Shown in pieces: positions 45,568-56,467 of a stretch of 64,000 nt of DNA; position 1 is the first letter of the stretch, and each line of letters begins with the position of its first letter. The notes below the pieces were generated by a model. The model was not told where the DNA came from. It made no database searches and was given only the letters and a program-made list of their open reading frames with translations. Both the position numbers and the translations under genes were made by a program. This DNA is from Russula earlei (lineage: Eukaryota; Basidiomycota; Agaricomycetes; Russulales; Russulaceae): the NCBI GenBank assembly GCA_025769875.1, contig JAGFNK010000207.1, positions 1 to 64,000 on the forward strand, read 5' to 3'.

Positions 45568-46229
45568 ATCAATCAGTGGAGATTGTTGAGGCTGCACAGG
45601 CCACCAAATACAGTTTGGCAGCCACAATTAATATAATTCAAGGTTACAAGGTCTTACCCAATAAGGAGGTAATTGCACCCAATCAGCATACATGGATGGA
45701 GACAGCTGAGTGTATGGGTGTCAAATGGGGCCCAAAACAATGGACCAGTCTCCCCAATGTGTGGGGACTGACAGTGCAAAGCATCAGCATTGCTAAGGGA
45801 AAGCGCCACCATGTTCACAATGATCCATATGCCAGGGGCAAACAGATGGGCAAGCATGCCAAGCCCAATGCAACATCTGCCACCACAAATGCACACACAT
45901 GTGCCCTCAGGGAACCATCATCTCAAACCCCCCTCCCTCGGAACCCCCTCTAGAACCCCCCTGCCTCAGATGCCACTGCCTCCCTTGCACCAGGTCCCTT
46001 TGGGCTCACACCACCACCTACTCTAGCGGCCTTGTCTTCTGCTGATCCTTACAATTGAAACTCTTTATTTGTATTGTAATTTATTTGCCAGATACATAAC
46101 AAATAAGTGATTAAATAAGTGAATAAGAAAATACTTTGGTGTCATTTACATGCATGATTGAAGCCCCAATTGTCTTGCCGACTCAATCACCTTCCATAGT
46201 AATTTTTGATCATCTAACCCACCACTAAA

Positions 46230-47450
46230 AGTATGCAGTTGTCCCCATCTGCCATCTCCCTGGCGTCACCCACTGCTATCTCCCCTATCTCCACCACGCC
46301 CTCCGTCGCCGCCCCAGCTCTAGTCTCATCTGCCGCCATCATCTCAGCTCAGTCCACCACCCTCTTGGTTTCACCCTTGGTCTCGGTCAACGTTACGCCT
46401 AACGCCGAAAGTCTCAGTCACGCACGACACCAGCAACGAAGCACCGTCGTCACCTCACGCCACCAGTACCACCCAAGAAGACCAAGGCCTTGGAACTGAG
46501 CACAGCAACGCCGCCTTGCAGGAAGATCAGACCCCACCGCCACGCTGTCACCACAGGAGAAACCGTGGACGCAAGCACCACGCCGCACCACGCCTCCCTT
46601 TCCATCACATCGCCGCCCACTCGCGCGCCATCATCCACCCGTGCCACCGCCGCCTGCTATGGAGACGACCCTGCCACCAACAGCACCAGCCTTACGCACA
46701 CGTCCTCTTTGCTGCCAACTTTCTCCGCCTCAGCCGACGCCTCAGCCGCAACAGCAGCAGCAGCAACAACTGCAACTGCGCCCAGCACCACCATTACGCG
46801 CGACAATGGATTTGAGCATCCCGGCATGCACGCACCACTTCACGCCATCTCAGTTGCTGCCGCCACTGTTTCGCCGAGGTTCATGCCGCCGCTCATGCCG
46901 CCCACTCGCGTGCACGCCCTGTCGAAACACACGCCACTCTGCACGGCCTGCGGCCTCGTCCTCTGCGCCTTGAACTCACACCGTCTGCCCACACTGCGCC
47001 GCGCCGCTCCTCACACCACCCGTCAAGGTCGACTCGTATTCGAGTTTTTTGAGGTCTGGCGCGACGCTGCTGCTGCCCTGGCACGGCTCGTAGAGCGATG
47101 AAGAGGCAGGGGCCGTGTTCGATACACCGTCGTCGCGCGTGCCGCTGCCCCCGAGGGAAGTCGTATATGTGGGCGTGCGGCGTGGGCCTGCGACACGCTG
47201 GGTGGATTTGAGGGGCGGCGCTGATGGAGGGGCGGCCAAGTACGTTATGCCTCCGCCGCTGGATGGACCGGAATACGCAAGTGGAGAGCGGAAGGGACAG
47301 AGGAGCGCCGTCTCCCGGGCATCTGCATATATTGTTCTGTTGGTCTCCTCTCGTCACGTCTTCCATCAGATACTTCCCTTGTTATTTAATTTGAGTTGCC
47401 ATGTCTCAGTTGCAGTTGCCTTGAAACTTGGACAGTAGAATCTTTAGAAA
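46230..47450. repeat. diverged relic of a fold-back arm
   Basis: This stretch resembles the right arm of the fold-back element. Shared anchors are GCAAGCACCACGCCGCACCAC (46573 and 37566), the CAACAGCAGCAG tract near 46748, and at 47397-47440 the outer-repeat motif TTGAAACTTGGACAGT. It is GC-richer and aligns over about 1.2 kb with many gaps. Open frames on + (46490-47101 and others) are rich in Ser/Thr/Pro/Ala with a polyGln run and show no domain. Confidence 0.5.
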
Positions 47451-47690
47451 TAAAAATAAAAGTCTTCTCCACGCGTGCTGCCGCCGTCGGCTCATCTCAC
47501 TCTCTCGTTCTCGCCCGTGATTGCCCTCGTCTCCGTAGTCACCTACCTCTTGGGCGAACGCCCATGTCTGGCATATCATCCCACACGCAATGCACCATGT
47601 CGACACATAAGAACATGCAGCATCTTCTTTATCCATCGCTCATTTTATATGGTGAGGTTAAGAAGACATTGTATTAAGACGGCGAACGAG

Positions 47691-48323
47691 CTATCCCCTT
47701 CGTCCATCCTCATATGTCGGATGGCGTCCTTGTTTAAGTGCCTTGGCGAAAACACGTCCCGGAAGCGTGCGCCATTGGGCACTCTCGCCACGGTTGATGG
47801 CATGGTTTGCGTTGCGCTCTGGTTCCGTGGGGAGGGGGGTGTTAGGGGGTGTGTAGCGCTCATCATTCGCAGAGGTATGCGGGGGATTCCCAATTGGGGG
47901 ACCCACTTCCGGGGGGGACCAATTGAGAGGAACTAAAATGCCCGGGCCCGGGGGACTCCAGCCGGGAGGAACCGGAAACGAAGATTGGATGTCCCCCCAG
48001 CTATCTCTGGTCTCCCAGCGCAGAGGATCGGTTGTAGACCGAAATTCACCATGATATTCAGGAGGATAGTTAACCCTAGAAGAGCCTACAAGCCAGAGGG
48101 GAACATGAGGCGGCTCGTTGACACGATGGCCATTGCTGCCAGTCTGACGGTGGGGGGGCTGTGATCTTTTGGACAAATTCGTTCTACAACAAAAGGTAAA
48201 CTAAAGGATGTAATAAAACTTGAAGAAGTGGGCGCACCTAACCGAGGTTGAAGGAAGCGAGGAGGACAGGGCAGCGACGCCCATGGCGAGGCAGATAAAC
48301 GCGGCGACAGCGGACTTGCGCAT
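47691..48323 (-). CDS. putative secreted proline-rich small protein
   Basis: Two exons (48323-48238 and 48183-47691, 54-nt GT/AG intron) give 192 aa. Residues 1-20 (MRKSAVAAFICLAMGVAALS) form a typical signal peptide. The rest is hydrophilic and rich in Pro, Ser, Asn and Arg, with stretches such as PPHVPLWLVGSSRVNYPPEYH, FPVPPGWSPPGPGILVPLNWS and PPIGNPPHTSANDERYTPPN, and no cysteine pairs. I recognise no family. Small size, secretion signal and isolation within transposons fit an effector-like or wall-associated protein, but this is inference. A TATATAT stands at 48477-48483. The frame is intact, unlike most sequence around it. Confidence 0.5.
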
Positions 48324-48556
48324 TGTGATTACCGTCAAGTGTAAATGAAAGTCGGAAAGCGGTGGAGAAAATGCTGTTGGTAACCAGTACCAAGAGCGAA
48401 ACAAAGAGGAGCACTACTGGAGGGCATTTGATACGCAGCTCTGACACCTCTCTCCCCCCACACCATGACATTTCCATATATAGTAGCTTACAAAGATGTG
48501 GTCATGTGACAAATGTGGGCCGATATCGTGAGGACCACGGTACACAAAATTTCCCA

Positions 48557-48795
48557 ATACTATCAGTTATGGGGAACTCAGCACTGTATCACCATCTTGG
48601 TGGTCACAAATGTCACAAATATTACTTGAAAAACACTGGATGGACCTCCAGTTTTCTTTGCTAGGATGACATTAACAGCACTCAATAGTATAACTACAAA
48701 TTTTTGAATGGAGTTGTTTGAGCAGATACAGGGAAAAATGAAATTGCTGAGATGGTGACACAGTGCCAAGTTCCCCATAACTGATAGTAGTGTTT
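48557..48795. repeat. short inverted repeat, arms about 45 bp
   Basis: ACTATCAGTTATGGGGAAC followed by GCACTGT-TCACCATCT at 48561-48605 recurs inverted at 48747-48792, with about 140 bases between. It lies between the secreted-protein gene and the poly(A) end of the LINE fragment and could be a MITE. Confidence 0.5.
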
Positions 48796-48807
48796 AAAAG
48801 TCAGGTC

Positions 48808-50653
48808 CTTTTTTTTTTTTTTCTGAATTTGTATTCTGCAGCATGTACAACATGATACAGAGGTGGTCATGGGCATAGCAAGCAACATATTGTGGTTAGG
48901 TGTTAGGGTTTTGGTTGTCCACTAAGGTGGTATGACAGCAGTAGAGTGTAGAGTGTGGCAGTCTGGTTTGTGTTTAAGTGGGTGTCTCTGCATTTCCTGG
49001 TTCTCTCCCATCCCTCCTGGGTCCCAGGTTTCCCTTGGTTTAAGGCATGCTTTAGTTTCTATCAGAAAGAGGAGCATGCTCTTTGCTCGAAGCAGGTGAT
49101 TGAATAGTTGGGTTATATTTTGTGGGCATCCATTCACTGATAGGTATCTGCGTTGTGTGTCACAGTGAAGTGGGCATGCCAGGAGCATGTGCTCAACTGT
49201 TTGTAGAGGCTTGCCACATGGGCATGCGATCTGCACAGGTGTATGTCTTGCATGGAATCTTTGAGTGTATTCCCTGGTGAATGCATGTCCTGTAATGAGT
49301 TGGTAGAATGTGGATGTGGATTGTCTTGGGTACTTAGTGTGTTGCCCTGCATTATTGTTTCTGCTATTTCCACTGTTGTGGTCTCCTGTGTCATTATGTC
49401 TTGTTCATTTTTGGGCATCTGCTGTGGGGTGTGGTTTCCTGTTTGGAAGTTCAGTGAGGGCGATGTGGTATGTGAATGAGGTGTGGGATGATTGGTGCCA
49501 GCTCCTTTCCCATCCTGCTATTGCTTCTTTTTTGTGTTTTCTTTTTGTTCCTCTAGGGATGAGGGTTCTGTGCTGATTTCTATGTGTGCTGTGCATGCTG
49601 TTTCTAATGCTAGTTGCCTGGCCTCCAGGTATCCAGTTGGTTTGTTGTTCCTGTGTGTGTTGTGATCTCCCCCTTGTTTCGTCATTAACCCTTGTTCTAT
49701 TTTTTACTACACCACCCCCATCCCCTCAGTTACTGTTTCATCCCTTGATGTTGATTGCCCCTTGTTGTTTCACATATTGTGTTTCATCTATTGTTTGAGT
49801 TCCTTTTGCTATTGGTTTGCTATTATCTATCGTTCCACATAGAGTACTGTACAGCCTCACTAGATACAGTATTTAAGTGCCTGTAAAAGCTGGGGAATGC
49901 CCCAAGCTTAGCTTTGTCCCATTTCCTGTCACATCCCTTGCCCTGTATACTCTCTCGATCACAACTTGCTTGTGCTGGCTTACACTCTGCTTGACCTGAG
50001 CACACCTCAAGGGACCCTTGTGTTCCTCTTCCTCCTCTGCCTCTCTCTCATCGTCCTCCTCTTCTGTGATACCAGAAGATCGACTCTGTCTGTGGGCTGA
50101 GTCATTATCTGACTTTAAACCTTGAGATGGTAAACCTCTTGATCCAGTCTCCTTGAGCCAGCCCCACTGAACCCTTGAACCAAGTCACAGGGACTTGGCC
50201 CCACCGAACCCTGAGCTAATGCTCCAATGGCTGCAACACCATAACAGTGTGCCCAGAGCAGACTTATGTTCATCCTGGGATGGATGTTAAGGATCTCACT
50301 GATCTGTTTTAAGTGGTGTAATGCTGTTTGCTTGCTCATTGTGGGGTTTATGGTTGATGGCCCATTCTAAGGCTGCGTGTAAAAAGATATGGGCATGTGT
50401 GTTTGTGGTTGTTGTTTGTGTGTTGAGGTAGAGTGCTAGTGCTTTGAGGCTGGTTGCTAGGGATTGGAGGTGTGTGGTTTCATCTGTCACCTCTGTTCTG
50501 ATTACCTGTACTTTGTGTCCTAGTATTGCTTATGTATATTACTGCTGTTGTAACGCCAACTTGTCTGTTGTCTGATTGACCCTTGTTGGTTTTGATGCTG
50601 CTACAAAAGATGGTGATGGTGGTTTCTGCTCTGTGCACCACTGTTACCTTTCC
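48808..50653 (-). mobile_element. LINE fragment (RNase H and C-terminus), split by a solo LTR
   Basis: On the minus strand the order is helix-rich LATSLKALALYLNTQ, then ISEILNIHPRMNISLLWAH, the LTR at 50246-49658, GYLEARQLALETACTAH, and the closing zinc-like ACPCGKPLQTVEHMLLACPL typical of the end of LINE ORF2 after RNase H. An A run on this strand at about 48823-48808 is the tail. Frames are broken throughout. The 5' part (endonuclease, reverse transcriptase) is missing. Confidence 0.65.
49658..50246 (+). mobile_element. solo LTR, 589 bp, TSD GTGTG
   Basis: It runs TGTTGTGATCTCCCCC to CACCATAACA with GTGTG on both sides (49653-49657, 50247-50251). It is the same family as 43582-44176. Confidence 0.85.
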
Positions 50654-51939
50654 TGTTGGGACTCACTGTTGAACAATCCTGTTCAAGAGTGAGGTAAGAG
50701 CTCAGAGATGAGTCAACTGAATTCTAGGACAAAGTTGGCAAAGAGCACAGTCCAAACAAGTAACAAGTACCAGAGTGGAACTGGTACAGGTTGTGAGAGG
50801 TGATCACAGAAGGAGAGAGCCAGAGTGTGCTAGATAGGGCAGTCCTAAAGGAGTACCCCTGGTAGTAGAGTGCCACAAATCAAATGGACAGTCTAAAGAC
50901 TGTCTGCTACTTTATTGAGTGCTTATATACTACAAAGAACTGCTAAATAGGGAACAAGTCATAACCTTGTTATCAAGCACAATTGATGGATGAGTAAGAA
51001 GTTGGAGTATGCTTACTGAGCATGCTCAGTCATGCTCAGTAAGCTGCTGAGTAAGAAGGCTCATATTGATGAGTACAAGCTGAAGCTTGCTTGGGCTTTG
51101 CCCAAGGGGTGCACTTTCGGTGGGCCATGAGCATTCTCTTCATGTGTAATCCTTTTTTGGATAAAGGGAGAGGAGGTATATTATAATCCCACAATCATCA
51201 CCATATGCAATCCTTTTTACTTATAAGGCCTATTTTAGCAGTTATTTTAGTAGTTATATTGGTGATCTCTGAAAAGTCCTTGAGTTTCATTTTGGGTTCA
51301 AAATTCTGTTTCTAAAAGGCCCTACCTAATATGCCTTTAGTATCATTACTGGGTATAATCCTTTTTTGGGTGAATGTGTAATCTTCATGTCATCTAGCAG
51401 AACAATCTATGTCAATACACTAAATCTCAACCAAGAACAGAACTCTTACCATGATCCTATCAATGACAGCAGTTCATATGGCCAAGTCAACTGCCAATCA
51501 GTATGTGTCTTTGATGTTAATCACTCAACCAACCATAGTGCTACAGCTCAGCTCCAGTTAAACTGACAACTCATTTATTATATGAATGGAAAAGTCATGA
51601 AATCATTACATTACATCCACTGAAAGTAACATAGTCAACTGGTTTGCATTTGGTGACACATCCACATGGTGAAGGAAGTGATGGGCTGAGAGCTGGCCAA
51701 GAAAATGCACACAACTCGAAGCGTGACATCGCGCGTGGAAGCCATCACGTGACAGCAGGGTTTGGGTGTGGGTATGTGGAAATTGGCCGGTCGCGCGTCC
51801 TTCGGTCAGAAATGGGTGTTACATTGAAAAAGCCAGCTGAAACTGGCAAGTCACAGACAGAGGCAAGAACACAAAAGAAAAGGAAAGAAGAAAAAAAAAA
51901 GGGGAAAATGAAAGTACCTGAAAGCCAGAACACCGTGCG

Positions 51940-52330
51940 GTCAGTGGCATTGGGCGGGACCGTTCGGCCTTCATTTTGGGGTGCACCGTTTTCTCGGGAG
52001 AAGGTGTTCGCAAAGGCGATCGCGATCACGCGGCGTGTGCTGGCGTGATGGAGACGGCAAGGGAGTGGCGTTGGGCCGGGCCATTCGGCCTTTGTGTGGT
52101 GTGTCGATTTGTTGAGAGGGCGCGTGCGACGCATGCGTTGAGGGCAGGATGATGAAGGTGGGGGAGTGGCGTTGGGCTGGACCATTCGCCTTGGTGTGCG
52201 TCGGTTGTCGGGAGAACAAACGCGCGAAGGTGATCGCAGTCGCGCGGCATGTGTTGGCAGGATGATGGAGGCTGGGAGGGAGTGGCGTTGTTGGGGCCGT
52301 TCGGCCTTCGTGTGGTGTGTCGAACTTGCA
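51940..52330. repeat. tandem units of 100-118 bp, four copies
   Basis: Each unit has GTGGC(A/G)TTG, a CCATTCGGCCTT-like core and TGTGGTGTGTCG, starting near 51945, 52063, 52164 and 52280. On the minus strand they give repeated peptides such as HTKAERP and THAARLRSPSR. Confidence 0.6.
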
Positions 52331-52639
52331 TATACATATATGAGAGAAAAAGAGAAAAAAAGAAACATGGAGGGGCACAGTTTAACGCACAATAATCGCA
52401 CACGCGTTTCTTGCCATCCAGGTATCAAGTGAGGGGATTGTACCATCGAGTGTGGAGGGGGAAGGGGTGGACGTCGCGGGGAAGCCCGGTCGCGCGTCCT
52501 TCAGTCGGAAGCGGGTGTTAGATAGAAAGAGAAAAAGGAAAAACACACGCAAGCACGCACCGGTAAAAGAAAGCCAGCTGGAACTGGCAAGTCACAAACA
52601 GAGACTTGGAGAGTCTTGCAAAAACGCATCTGGTCGACG

Positions 52640-53330
52640 CGAGAATGATCGCGTGCGGGCTCGTTGGTGGCTGCTTGTGCCATTCCGTGGTCGCGGTCGT
52701 GGTCATGGCCATTGCATTGTGATTGCCACTGTGACAGTGACATAATCATCACCACCGCTGCTTGAGAGGAAAACGAAAGTAGAAAGAGAAAAACGGAGGG
52801 GAGAAACGAAGGGAAACACATACATGACATGTCGCGCACGGCAGAAAGCGCGGCGGGAGGGGAGTTTGCAGCGTCATCGCCGCGTCCAGGCCATGCCGTG
52901 TCGCCGTGAAGAGAGGCTTGTGAAATGGGACAATGGGCTATTGCACTGAGGGAAGGAAGAGGGAAAAGAGAATCAGAGAACGCGCGAAAACAAAAATAAA
53001 AAGGCACGCCGGTAAAGCCCAAAAATCCCTGATCGCGCACGCATGAAAACATGCATTTCTTGCCATCCGAGTATCGAGTGTGGGGATTGTACGATCGCGT
53101 GAGGAGGGAGCTTGGAGCACTTGAGGAAAGGGCGGAGAGTATGAGAGACAGTTCACAAAAATGAAAGGGAATAACGCACCTGGTCAACGCGCGGGAATGA
53201 CTGCGCGCGGGAACACTCGCGGTGGCTGCTTGTGCCATTCGGTGGTCACGGTCGTGGTTATGGCCGTCGCATTGTGGTTGCCACTGTGACAGTGACATTG
53301 TCGTCGTCACCACTGCTTGAGAGGAAAAAG
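52640..53330 (-). repeat. pair of duplicated exon-like modules
   Basis: Two GC-rich blocks (52640-52765 and 53200-53325) are about 85 percent alike and encode, on the minus strand, MSLSQWQ then HNHDRDHRMAQAA or HDHDRDHGMAQAA. Each is preceded by a long pyrimidine tract ending TCTCAAG and followed by a donor-like site: GACCAG then GTGCGTTATT in one copy, ATGCGTTTTT in the other. This looks like exons with flanking introns. A 361-codon frame (53586-52501) runs through both, including the intron-like parts. Confidence 0.4.
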
Positions 53331-53625
53331 AAGAAAAAACTGAGAGGAAAAACACAGAGAAACACACACATGCGCCCGGGAGAAAGGAGGCCAGTGATAC
53401 TTGAGGGAACTGCACGCACGATTCCGATGCAGGTGAGGCAGGGATGTGTGGCTTGTTGTGCATAGAAAAGATGACAAAAAAAGAGAAAAAGGGAGAACCG
53501 CACTGGAAGGAAAGGGGAAAGAACGCGTGCATGAAAACTGAAACCGAAGACGCCGCAGCGAGAAAACACGCGTCTCTTCCCATCATGAGAAAGCGCTCCC
53601 AGCCGCGCCGGGGCCAGTCACCTGC

Positions 53626-53910
53626 ATGGTCTCAGAGCCCGCGAGAGATGTCTCCATGCACGGGCCGCCGAACTTTGGGGACCCATGCACGCGCTTGGAA
53701 CAGCGCGAGGCCCAGCGCCGAAGGGCCAAGGCCGAGATTCGTGCAACGCCGCGAGAGGAGGCTGCCCGGCAGGCGCAGATCAAGGCGCAGCAGGCGGAGG
53801 ACGCGGAAAGGATGCGGCGGGAACGATTGGAGCGTGATCTTGCGCAGAAGGCGGTGCGAATGGCGAGGGAGGAGAAGCACGGGACAAAACATGTTGCATA
53901 TCATTCTTGA
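53626..53910 (+). CDS. short charged helical frame, doubtful
   Basis: A 94-codon frame reads as a highly charged helix (LEQREAQRRRAKAEIRATP, QAEDAERMRRERLERDLAQ), a pattern expected of a coiled coil. It lies within the purine-rich insertion, where AG-rich codons give Lys/Arg/Glu-rich frames by composition alone, so it may be an artefact. Confidence 0.2.
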   Translation: MVSEPARDVSMHGPPNFGDPCTRLEQREAQRRRAKAEIRATPREEAARQAQIKAQQAEDAERMRRERLERDLAQKAVRMAREEKHGTKHVAYHS

Positions 53911-54649
53911 GGTCTTGGCCTGGAGTCGCCACGCGTGCTCGAGTCGATCGCAGGGCAGAGGGCATTGCATAGGAAGTCAACAAAGTGGGAGAAAAAGAGA
54001 AAAAAAAAATTGCCAGAAAAAAAACGCACGCGCAAGCGGTAAAAGGTACATTGACCTGTCACAGACAGAGTCTGGCTGAAGAACCATCTGGCATTGGCTC
54101 TTGGTCTTGCAGGAAGAGGGGCGGGAAGAGCAGGAAGGAGGGAAAGTGGGAGAGCAAGCGAGAGAAAGAGAACATGGGGTATACATACACGAACACGCAA
54201 GTGGTCATGCGCGAAAAACGCTGCTTGCAAATCAGACAAATTTGGCAGTCTTCAGGGCCGGGGAAAGACACAAAGTAGAGCTGAGGAGGTAACGTGAAAA
54301 ACAAAAGACAGGGCGAAAACGCACGAAACGCGTGTCACACGCGTGGACTACTCCTCACCGTCTTGATGGCTGTGTCATCGCTGTGATGCTGGTTGTGCTG
54401 TCACTGTGAGAAAGGGTTAGAAAAAGTGTGCATAGTGAGACGTAAAAGAAAGAAAGAAACGAAAACCGAAAGGAACATGAAACGCGCACCGGATTTGTGA
54501 TTGGCAATTGCACGATTGGTTTAGATGGTCACTGGGTGTTCTCGTGGTCTTGTCTTGGCTTGGAGTGGTCACCCGTGCTGAAAGGAACTTGCAAAGCAAA
54601 GTGCAGAGGAGAGCGAGAGGGTGGGAGAAGAAAGAGAAAGATTGCAATG

Positions 54650-54970
54650 GCACACGTGCCATCGTCACAGACATGGGCACATCGCCGTCATGGCAGCCAG
54701 ATCATCACAGTAGCCATGGGCTATGCTGATGATTCCTGGCCATCGCGATGGCGCCATGGCCATGCCCAAGTCGTCGTCATCGTCACTGTAGCAAAGCATG
54801 GAGGTGGCGGGGGAGAAAGAGCAAGCGCAAACGTGCCGTCGTCACGGCCATGGGCACGTCGCCGTCACGGCGGCCAGATCGTCACAGAGGCCATGGGCCA
54901 AGCTCACGATTCGTGGCCGTCGCGAGGTGGCTATGGCCATGCCCAAGTCGTCGTCATCGTCACCACTCCA
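54650..54970. repeat. direct duplication, about 175-bp units
   Basis: GTGCC(A/G)TCGTCAC, CATGGGCAC(A/G)TCGCCGTCA and CATGCCCAAGTCGTCGTCAT recur in the same order in 54657-54782 and 54834-54962. The units lie in the purine-rich insertion. Confidence 0.6.
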
Positions 54971-56467
54971 GTGACACAGGAGGAGAGGGGAATGGGGCCA
55001 GAGGGGCTAAGCATCAGCGGCCTGCTTGGGAAGAGGGAGACCGGGGTGGAGCAGAGGGGAGGGGAGAGGAAAGCACGATGCGCACCGCAGCGCGACCCCT
55101 AAATGAAAAAAAAAAAACCGAAAACGCACCTAAGGAGTGCCTGTGCCACACAAACCCGTCGTCGCTCGCCAGGACCGAGCGGGGGATTTGCAAGAGGGGA
55201 AAACGCCCATCGTGGGCCCGCGAAATCCCCGAGTAGAGAGACAGGGGTGGAGGAGAGGGGAGAGGAAAGGATGAAGCGAACTGCAGCGCGACCCCTATTT
55301 TCAGAAAAACGAAAAAAGAGGGGGGAAATCGAAAACACATCACCAAATGTTCGAGACCCTCATCAATGAACTGAATGACGGTTGAAGGATAGGGGAGGAG
55401 GGAGGAGAGTGGGGCAGGAGTTGGGTAGAGGAGATGGGAGATGGGAGGAGGGGAGGACAGGACAGAACAGGGATGCGGTATGCGTCGTCGTCGCGCGACC
55501 CCTATTCGCGCGCTCGAAAACATTTTTTTCACCGCTTGGGTATCGCTCACGGGAAAAAAAAAGGGAAACTGTGGTGGCGCGCGCTAGGTAGACAGACGAA
55601 GGAAACGAAAACGAAAACGATGCTCACAGGGAGTGGGGTGCCACACAAAAAGCTCGGAACGATGGCGGAGCATGGAGGAAGAGCAAGAGAGGCGGCAGAG
55701 CACGACGCGGCGCGCCGTCGTTGCAAGAACACGTTAGAAAGGGGCGATTAAAGGGACTCGCTCGAAAATCCACCAAAACGAAAGAAAAGCACTGAGTATT
55801 CAATGAGCCGACCTGAACATGCTGGTTAAGGAGAGGTGAGTGAGAAGCAAAGGAAAGGGAAAGAAACAAAAAAACGACCAAAAGGGAGGGGGGAGAGAGA
55901 AACCGGGAAAAAGGGGCGAAAGACGAAAATGCACAAAGGCCGTGAGACTCCCATAGGGCCAGTCCGCAACGTTTAGACGGCTGCCTCGCACATGCGCACC
56001 GCGCGACATAGACCTGGAAGTACATGCTCAGCACTGTGCAAAGGAGAGCGGAGGGGGGAGAGGAAAAAGATCGAAATAGGGGGGAAGACCGAACGCGCAC
56101 CGATTTGACGGCTCTTGAACGTGTCAAACGTGATGACAGTGGCATTGTCAGGGGAGGTCGGAAGGATGGCAGCGCACGGGGGAGACTAAGGCGGGAGTGG
56201 GGTAGAGGACATGGGAGGAAGGAAGAGAGAGGAGAGCACGATGCGTGGATCTTTTCGCGCGCGTGGCCCCTGTTTTCACGCTCGAAAAGATTTTTTTCAC
56301 CGCTGAGTATCGCTTAGTAAATTTGATTTGATAATCGCGCCGGTCGAAAAAGGTGATTCGGTCTGGCCAAAGAGGGACAACCGGGGACCGCCGGATCTGG
56401 TGACCCTCCGACCAAGCTTGCTTTTAATATAGTAAGAGCCTTTAGTGTCCATGTGTTTATTGCTTAG

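Larger units (their letters stand above)
41700..46057 (+). pseudogene. MULE transposase gene broken by three insertions
   Basis: Pieces 41718-42164, 43101-43581, 44177-44304 and 45583-46057 form one ancient Mutator-like transposase gene. The first has the DDE core: VPVAWMLASNGTMDTISFF, IIMTDRDAAQIAAL and WPCKWHVLHMM, then FVNYLGCEWMPV and FEEGDTN. The second resumes NMLIKAY and carries the SWIM zinc finger CDC-x-DYP...FCKH. The third continues SPDPPSPSTRPRG. The last starts VEIVEAAQATKYSLAATIN and includes APNQHTWMETAECMGVKWGP. Solo LTRs at 42165-43100 and 43582-44176 and a LINE at 44305-45567 split it. The N-terminus is missing and extra stops occur. Confidence 0.75.
51076..56430. mobile_element. 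unclassified 5.36-kb purine-rich insertion
   Basis: The insertion interrupts an LTR, with AGTA at both junctions (51072-51075, 56431-56434), a possible 4-bp target duplication. It starts CAAGCTGAAGCTTGC with a perfect hairpin at 51090-51106 (CTTGGGC-TTT-GCCCAAG) and ends ACCAAGCTTGCTTTTAATAT. The first 0.56 kb is AT-rich; from about 51640 the + strand is strongly purine-rich with many GAAAAAG runs between GC-rich modules, several duplicated. There is no reverse transcriptase, transposase or terminal inverted repeat that I can see. Composition differs sharply from the AT-rich elements around it. It may be a non-autonomous element or captured host DNA. Confidence 0.55.
50654..56467. mobile_element. 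second LTR of the 42165 family, split by a 5.36-kb insertion
   Basis: 50654-51075 and 56431-56467 match 42165-42631 in order (TGTTGGGACTCACTG at the start; CCATGTG, TTATTGCTTAG at the end). The right part is cut by insertion of the minus-strand chromovirus at 56468, so the rest of this LTR lies beyond the stack or is lost. Confidence 0.7.

Noticed and set aside
51940..52330. CRISPR-like or satellite array
   Set aside because: The units are imperfect, contiguous and about 100-118 bp with no spacer/repeat alternation, and the genome is eukaryotic. Four copies are too few for a satellite.
51076..56430. Helitron
   Set aside because: The end lacks the CTRR with preceding hairpin, the start lacks TC, the junction is not A/T without duplication, and no Rep/helicase is present.
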